Source: CAAGNP01 sp045644725
Lineage (GTDB): Bacteria; Bacteroidota; Bacteroidia; Bacteroidales; UBA932
Assembly: GCA_045644725.1 (NCBI GenBank)
Contig: JAZRHK010000073.1
Coordinates: forward strand, 1-10,824
Direction of reading: 5' to 3'
Length of the DNA stretch: 10,824 bases
A program made the position numbers and the translations under genes. The notes below the pieces were generated by a model, which saw only the letters and a program-made list of their open reading frames with translations, was not told the DNA's origin and searched no databases. Positions 7,072 to 10,824 of this stretch are shown here, in pieces (the stretch's first letter is position 1; each line of letters starts with the position of its first letter).

Positions 7072-7698
7072 ATGCCTGGATTAATTGGTAAAAAAGTCGG
7101 AATGACTTCCGTTTTCGATGCCGACGGTAAAAATATACCGTGCACCGTTATTGAAGCTGGGCCGTGTGTTGTTACGCAGATCCGTACAGTAGAAAAAGAT
7201 GGTTATGCCGCTGTACAGCTTGCCTATGACGAGAAATCAGAAAAACACACCAGCAAACCCGAAATGGGACACTTCAAAAAGGCAGGAACCACACCTAAAC
7301 GCAAATTGGTAGAATTCAAGAGCTTTGATCTTTCTACCCTTAATTTGGGTGACACTATCACCGTTAGCGACCTTGAACAAGCAGGCGCTGAATGGTTGGA
7401 TGTAACAGGTATCTCTAAAGGTAAAGGCTTCCAGGGTGTTGTTAAACGCCATGGTTTTGCCGGTGTTGGTGGCCAGACCCACGGTCAACACAACAGACTT
7501 CGTCACCCTGGTTCTATGGGTGCATCTTCTTGGCCTTCAAGAGTATTCCCTGGTATGAGAATGGCTGGACGTATGGGCGGTGACCGCGTAAAAGTTCAGA
7601 ACCTTAAAGTGATTAAATTTATCCCTGAAAACAACCTGATCCTAGTTAAAGGTTCTATCCCTGGCGCTAAAGGATCTTATGTAATTGTGGAGGACTAA
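7072..7698 (+). CDS. rplC: 50S ribosomal protein L3
   Basis: L3 binds 23S rRNA early in 50S assembly, and an extended loop reaches towards the peptidyl-transferase centre. The 208-residue protein opens with the family start MPGLIGKKVGMT and carries the L3 signature KGKGFQGVVKRHGF at 116-129. The extended loop holds GGQTHGQ (133-139), RHPGSMG and GASSWPS, then GMRMAGRMGGDRV (161-173). The loop tip reads ASSW where E. coli has QNQT, so the glutamine methylated by PrmB in E. coli appears to be missing; this looks like a trait of the phylum rather than of this strain. It is the first gene of the operon. In related genomes rpsJ normally sits directly upstream, but here the gene follows the promoter at 6978-7008 and a short leader. 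The identification is certain. Confidence 0.98.
   Translation: MPGLIGKKVGMTSVFDADGKNIPCTVIEAGPCVVTQIRTVEKDGYAAVQLAYDEKSEKHTSKPEMGHFKKAGTTPKRKLVEFKSFDLSTLNLGDTITVSDLEQAGAEWLDVTGISKGKGFQGVVKRHGFAGVGGQTHGQHNRLRHPGSMGASSWPSRVFPGMRMAGRMGGDRVKVQNLKVIKFIPENNLILVKGSIPGAKGSYVIVED
7689..7694 (+). promoter_or_regulatory. Shine-Dalgarno sequence of rplD
   Basis: GGAGGA lies seven bases before the rplD ATG at 7702, inside the last codons of rplC. It is a near-perfect anti-16S match at ideal spacing. Members of this phylum rarely show such sites. It fits reinitiation by ribosomes ending rplC three bases upstream. Confidence 0.55.
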
Positions 7699-7701
7699 GG
7701 T

Positions 7702-8328
7702 ATGGAGTTATCAGTTTACAAAATTGACGGTTCAGAGTCTGGTAAAAAGGTGACTCTTGATGCTGAAATCTTCGGTATCGAACCTAATAATCATGCAATT
7801 TATCTTGATGTTAAGCAATATCTTGCTAACCAACGTCAGGGTACTCACAAAACTAAAGAGAAATGGGAAGTAGCACGTTCAACCAAGAAAATCATTCGTC
7901 AGAAAGGTTCTGGTGGTGCTCGTCACGGTAGTACAAAATCTCCTACAATGGTAGGTGGTGGTAGAGCTTTCGGTCCTCAGCCACGTGACTATCGTTTCAA
8001 ACTCAACAAAAAGCTTAAACAGCTTGCTCGTTTCTCAGCATTGAGTTACAAAGCACAGGAAAACGCTATTACACTTGTTGAGCCTTTTGCAATGGAAGCT
8101 CCTAAGACTAAAGAATTCATCAAGATTCTTGAGAACTTGAAAGCTAACAGCAGAAGAACTCTATTCGTTCTTCCTGAAAATTCAGATAATATTTACATCT
8201 CGTCTAGAAACCTTCAGAATGTTAACGTTATCACTGTAGACGAAATCAACACCTATGCGATTATGAACTCATATCACATGGTAATGGTTGACGGTGTTCA
8301 GGACATTCTTGCAGAAAGACGCAAATAA
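7702..8328 (+). CDS. rplD: 50S ribosomal protein L4
   Basis: L4 binds 23S rRNA and sends a long loop to the nascent-peptide exit tunnel. In gamma-proteobacteria it also represses its own operon, which is not shown here. The 208-residue protein is of normal length. The globular start (MELSVYKIDG) leads to the loop at about 44-97, with RQGTHKTK, KKIIRQKGSGGARHG (62-76), STKSP and GGGRAFGPQPRDY (85-97), all conserved family features. The tail contains the usual second alpha/beta part, ending in ILAERRK. The gene starts three bases after rplC, with a strong Shine-Dalgarno sequence inside that gene, so translational coupling is likely. rplW follows after 12 bases. Nothing unusual is seen in the tunnel-loop residues, though resistance-linked positions would need an alignment. 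Confidence 0.98.
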   Translation: MELSVYKIDGSESGKKVTLDAEIFGIEPNNHAIYLDVKQYLANQRQGTHKTKEKWEVARSTKKIIRQKGSGGARHGSTKSPTMVGGGRAFGPQPRDYRFKLNKKLKQLARFSALSYKAQENAITLVEPFAMEAPKTKEFIKILENLKANSRRTLFVLPENSDNIYISSRNLQNVNVITVDEINTYAIMNSYHMVMVDGVQDILAERRK

Positions 8329-8340
8329 CCATAAAGAGAA

Positions 8341-8631
8341 ATGGGAATTCTAATTAAGCCTCTAGTAACAGAAAAAATGACGATTCAGGGCGAAAAGTTG
8401 AATCGTTACGGTTTCATTGTTGACCGCGAAGCTAACAAAGTAGAGATTAAAAATGCGGTTGAACAAATGTATGGTGTTACAGTGAAAGATGTTAACACTG
8501 TTAACTACCATGGTAAACGTAAAAGCCGCTACACTAAAGCGGGTATTTTGACAGGCCGTGCAAATCACTTCAAAAAAGCATTTGTAACATTGGCCGGAGA
8601 AGATAAGATTGATTTCTACAGCAACATTTAA
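8341..8631 (+). CDS. rplW: 50S ribosomal protein L23
   Basis: L23 lies at the exit of the nascent-peptide tunnel, where trigger factor and the signal recognition particle dock. The 96-residue protein has the family pattern KPLVTEKMT (6-14), then YGFIVDREANKVEIKNAVE, and the MYGVTVKDVNTVN strand leading to the basic GKRKSRYTKAG loop. Length is normal. It sits between rplD (12 bases before) and rplB (four bases after), the conserved place in the cluster. Only a weak AGAGAA precedes the start, as is usual in this phylum. The identification is certain. Confidence 0.97.
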   Translation: MGILIKPLVTEKMTIQGEKLNRYGFIVDREANKVEIKNAVEQMYGVTVKDVNTVNYHGKRKSRYTKAGILTGRANHFKKAFVTLAGEDKIDFYSNI

Positions 8632-8635
8632 GGAG

Positions 8636-9460
8636 ATGGCAGTACGTAAATTTAAACCAGTAACACCTGGTCAAAGAAATAAAGTTATCAGTGCATTTGA
8701 TGAGATCACATGCACAACTCCCGAGAAGTCGTTGTTGGAACCACTTAGAAAATCAGGTGGTCGTAACAACCAGGGTAAAATGACAATGCGCTATATCGGT
8801 GGTGGTCATAAAAGAATGTATCGTGTCATCGACTTTCTTCGTAACAAAGATGAATACACCGCTGTAGTAAAAACTATAGAATACGATCCAAACCGCAGTG
8901 CACGCATTGCTTTGGTAGTATACGCAGATGGAGAGAAACGCTACATCATCGCTCCTAACGGAATCAAAGTTGGCCAGACCATCGCTTCCGGTAAAGGTGT
9001 AGCTCCAGAAATTGGTAACTCACTCCCTTTAGCTGAAATTCCTCTTGGTACTCTAGTTCACAACATTGAGCTTCGTCCTGGTCAAGGTGCTGCTATGGCA
9101 CGTTCAGCAGGTACTTACGCTCAGCTTACTGCTCGTGAAGGTAACCACGCTATCCTTCGTCTCCCTTCAGGTGAGACCAGAATGGTTCTTGTTACTTGCC
9201 GCGCAACTGTGGGCACAGTATCTAATCCTGACCACAACCTTGAATCAGATGGTAAAGCTGGTCGTAGACGTTGGCTAGGTCGCAGACCTCGCAACCGTGG
9301 TGTGGTTATGAACCCAGTAGATCACCCTATGGGTGGTGGTGAAGGTCGTGCTTCAGGTGGTCACCCTCGTTCACGCAAGGGTCTTCCTGCAAAAGGTTAC
9401 AAAACTCGTAATCCTAAAGCCACTTCTAATAAATTTATCATTGAAAGAAGGAAAAAATAA
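8636..9460 (+). CDS. rplB: 50S ribosomal protein L2
   Basis: L2 is a core 23S rRNA-binding protein needed for joining of the subunits and for peptidyl-transferase activity. From the ATG at 8636 the protein has 274 residues, the usual length, and opens with MAVRKFKPVTPGQR. An in-frame ATG at 8609 would add nine residues that overlap rplW and match nothing in the family, so I reject it. Conserved parts include GGRNNQGKMTMRYIGGGHK (41-59), the EYDPNRSARIAL strand (82-93), HNIELRPGQGA (142-152) and the NPVDHPMGGGEGRASGGHP loop (226-244). In that loop the second His of the E. coli motif (DHPHGG) is Met232, which I recall as normal for Bacteroidota. AAGGAG directly abuts the ATG with no spacer, so reinitiation after the rplW stop is more likely than standard Shine-Dalgarno recognition. 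Confidence 0.98.
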   Translation: MAVRKFKPVTPGQRNKVISAFDEITCTTPEKSLLEPLRKSGGRNNQGKMTMRYIGGGHKRMYRVIDFLRNKDEYTAVVKTIEYDPNRSARIALVVYADGEKRYIIAPNGIKVGQTIASGKGVAPEIGNSLPLAEIPLGTLVHNIELRPGQGAAMARSAGTYAQLTAREGNHAILRLPSGETRMVLVTCRATVGTVSNPDHNLESDGKAGRRRWLGRRPRNRGVVMNPVDHPMGGGEGRASGGHPRSRKGLPAKGYKTRNPKATSNKFIIERRKK

Positions 9461-9479
9461 AGGAATAAACTAAAGTAAT

Positions 9480-9746
9480 ATGAGTCGTTCACTTAGAAAA
9501 GGTCCTTATATTCAAGCTGCTCTTGAGAAAAGAGTTATCGCAATGAATGAAGGAACAATGAAAAAAGAAGTAATCAAAACCTGGTCTCGCGCCAGTATGA
9601 TCTCTCCCGACTTTGTTGGTCACACTATCGCTGTACATAACGGGAACAAGTTTATTCCTGTATATGTTACTGAGAACATGGTTGGTCACAAACTCGGCGA
9701 ATTTGCACCGACTAGAACTTTCAAAGGTCACTCGGGTAATCGTTAA
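9480..9746 (+). CDS. rpsS: 30S ribosomal protein S19
   Basis: S19 sits in the head of the 30S subunit with S13 and contacts tRNA and the 50S side. The 88-residue protein begins MSRSLRKGPYI, carries KTWSRASMISPDFVGHTIAVHNG in two parts (about 34-56), and ends with the family signature GHKLGEFAPTRTFKGH (69-84). Length is normal. It follows rplB by 19 bases and precedes rplV by 24 bases, the widest gap inside the operon; neither gap holds a hairpin or a recognisable promoter. No clear Shine-Dalgarno sequence is present, only the A-rich leader typical of the phylum. The identification is certain. Confidence 0.98.
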   Translation: MSRSLRKGPYIQAALEKRVIAMNEGTMKKEVIKTWSRASMISPDFVGHTIAVHNGNKFIPVYVTENMVGHKLGEFAPTRTFKGHSGNR

Positions 9747-9770
9747 TCATTTAAGTAAAGAGTTACAATA

Positions 9771-10196
9771 ATGGGATCTCGTAAAAAAGAAATGGCCGAT
9801 AGGCTAAAAGAAATAAAAAAGGTAACAGCTATCGCAAAGCTTAACGATGTACCTACATCTCCTCGCAAAATGCGCCTTGTGGCTGACATGGTAAGAGGTA
9901 TGGAAGTAAACCGTGCTTTGGATATCTTGAAATACACTAAGAAAGAGGCAGCTTCACGCGTTTCAGTTCTTCTCCGTTCAGCTATTGCTAACTGGGAGTC
10001 TAAAAACGAGGCTGACCGCAAAGAACTTGAAAACGGCAATGTTATCGTGAAAACTATCATGGTAGGTCAGGGCCGCTCACTAAAACGTATTCGTACAGCT
10101 CCACAAGGTCGCGCTGCCCGTATCCGCAAACGCTCTAACCACGTGACTGTTGTACTTGGTGTTAAAAATCAAACCGTAGCTAAGGAGGAACTATAA
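9771..10196 (+). CDS. rplV: 50S ribosomal protein L22
   Basis: L22 lines the peptide exit tunnel with its long beta-hairpin and binds all domains of 23S rRNA. The 141-residue protein has the N-terminal extension seen in this phylum (MGSRKKEMADRLKEIKK), then the conserved core AKLNDVPTSPRKMRLVADMV, the LLRSAIANWE helix (67-76) and the tunnel hairpin with KRIRTAPQGRAARIRKRSNH (105-124). E. coli L22 is shorter (110 residues), mostly because it lacks the extension. The last base of the stop codon is also the first base of the rpsC start codon, so the two genes overlap by one base, and the KEEL codons at the end contain the rpsC Shine-Dalgarno sequence. The identification is certain. Confidence 0.97.
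   Translation: MGSRKKEMADRLKEIKKVTAIAKLNDVPTSPRKMRLVADMVRGMEVNRALDILKYTKKEAASRVSVLLRSAIANWESKNEADRKELENGNVIVKTIMVGQGRSLKRIRTAPQGRAARIRKRSNHVTVVLGVKNQTVAKEEL
10182..10188 (+). promoter_or_regulatory. Shine-Dalgarno sequence of rpsC
   Basis: AAGGAGG lies inside the last codons of rplV, seven bases before the rpsC ATG at 10196. It is a full consensus site at ideal spacing. With the TAATG stop-start overlap it supports choosing this start and suggests coupled translation of rplV and rpsC. Confidence 0.65.
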
Positions 10197-10824
10197 TGGG
10201 ACAAAAAACTAATCCTATAAGCAACAGAATTGGTATTATCCGCGGTTGGGACTCTAACTGGTACGGTGGAACCGATTACGCAAGCAGAATCTTGGAAGAT
10301 GCCAAGATCCGTGAATATCTTAACGCACGTATCTCTAAGGTTAACCTTTCAAAAATCGTAATTGAAAGAACTCTTAAACTTATCACTGTAACTATCCACA
10401 CTGCTCGTCCAGGTGTTATCATCGGTAAAGGTGGTCAGGAGGTTGACAAGCTGAAAGAAGAGTTGAAGAAAATCTCTAACAAAGAGGTTCAGATCAACAT
10501 CTTCGAGGTTAAGAGACCTGAGGTTGATGCAAACATCGTAGCTAACAACATCGCTCGTCAGGTAGAGGGTCGTGTTTCTTACCGTAGAGCTATCAAAATG
10601 GCTATCGCGTCTACAATGCGCGTAGGTGCTGAAGGTATCAAAGTACTTATCAGCGGTCGTCTTGGTGGTGCTGAAATGGCAAGAAGCGAGCTTTACAAAG
10701 AGGGTCGTACTCCTCTTCACACTTTCCGTGCTGACATCGACTACGCTCTAGCTGAGGCTCACACTAAAGTAGGTGTTCTTGGTGTTAAAGTATGGATCTG
10801 CAACGGTGAAGTTTACGGCAAACG
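10196..10824 (+). CDS. rpsC: 30S ribosomal protein S3 (3' end outside the window)
   Basis: S3 forms part of the mRNA entry channel of the 30S subunit. The 209 complete codons seen begin MGQKTNPISNRIGIIRGW, followed by the type II KH domain with its RPGVIIGKGGQ loop (71-81, GKGG at 77-80). The C-terminal domain holds ANNIARQVEGRVSYRRA, then GAEGIKVLISGRLGGAEMAR and EGRTPLHTFRADIDYA. The reading frame is open to the window edge; about 35 residues of basic tail are missing if it matches the roughly 244-residue length I recall for Bacteroides. It overlaps rplV by one base and has a strong Shine-Dalgarno sequence. By normal gene order rplP (L16) should follow outside the window. Confidence 0.97.
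   Translation, partial: MGQKTNPISNRIGIIRGWDSNWYGGTDYASRILEDAKIREYLNARISKVNLSKIVIERTLKLITVTIHTARPGVIIGKGGQEVDKLKEELKKISNKEVQINIFEVKRPEVDANIVANNIARQVEGRVSYRRAIKMAIASTMRVGAEGIKVLISGRLGGAEMARSELYKEGRTPLHTFRADIDYALAEAHTKVGVLGVKVWICNGEVYGK

Noticed and set aside
8609..8635. Upstream ATG that would lengthen L2 by nine residues
   Set aside because: It overlaps the end of rplW, and the start at 8636 gives the standard MAVRKFKP beginning and normal length.
10349..10720. A 123-codon open frame on the minus strand opposite rpsC
   Set aside because: It is antisense to the highly conserved S3 gene and shows no family features; it is a composition shadow.
7072..10824. Different codon use of the ribosomal genes (more CGT, GGT and TAA stops) from dusB and the peptidases, possibly a sign of transfer
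   Set aside because: Strong codon bias in highly expressed ribosomal genes explains this, and the proteins are typical of the phylum.

Overview
The window reads as a chromosomal segment from a member of the Bacteroidota, most likely order Bacteroidales. Three exact copies of the -7 promoter word of that phylum (TAnnTTTG, here TATATTTG) lie in the only two real intergenic gaps. The ribosomal proteins carry the sequence style of the phylum. One peptidase closely resembles, from memory, Porphyromonas gingivalis DPP5. The genus cannot be set from the sequence alone. Coding density is very high: the largest gaps are 87 and 67 bases, so no stretch over 300 bases lacks a gene.

Layout. Positions 8-1494 (+) hold a DusB-type tRNA-dihydrouridine synthase followed closely by a DUF456 membrane protein. 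Positions 1496-6434 (-) hold a two-gene operon of exported S9 serine peptidases. A 956-residue protein with a Sec signal peptide is transcribed first, then a 686-residue DPP5-like lipoprotein. The end of this operon meets the DUF456 gene tail to tail with one base between stop codons. Positions 6435-6501 are a divergent promoter region with two interlocked -7 boxes. Positions 6502-6984 (+) encode a small S24/S26-family peptidase-like protein with an apparent Ser-His arrangement. Positions 6985-7071 hold a promoter and a short 5'-terminal hairpin. From 7072 to the window end runs the S10/spc-type ribosomal cluster in conserved order: rplC, rplD, rplW, rplB, rpsS, rplV and rpsC (cut by the window edge).

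How the genes work together. The ribosomal genes form one tightly packed operon (gaps from -1 to 24 bases) that makes 50S proteins L3, L4, L23, L2 and L22 and 30S proteins S19 and S3. The two S9 peptidases probably act outside the cytoplasm on oligopeptides, supplying dipeptides and amino acids. DusB modifies tRNA. No direct functional link between the peptidase, tRNA-modification and ribosomal blocks is visible.

The most notable points are the absence of rpsJ upstream of rplC, where the cluster instead starts at its own promoter beside an S26-like gene; the interlocked divergent promoters; the unusually long propeller region of the 956-residue peptidase; the lipoprotein form of the DPP5-like enzyme; and consensus Shine-Dalgarno sequences at rplD and rpsC in a phylum that mostly does without them. 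Most of the content is ordinary housekeeping sequence, and I see no clear undescribed system.
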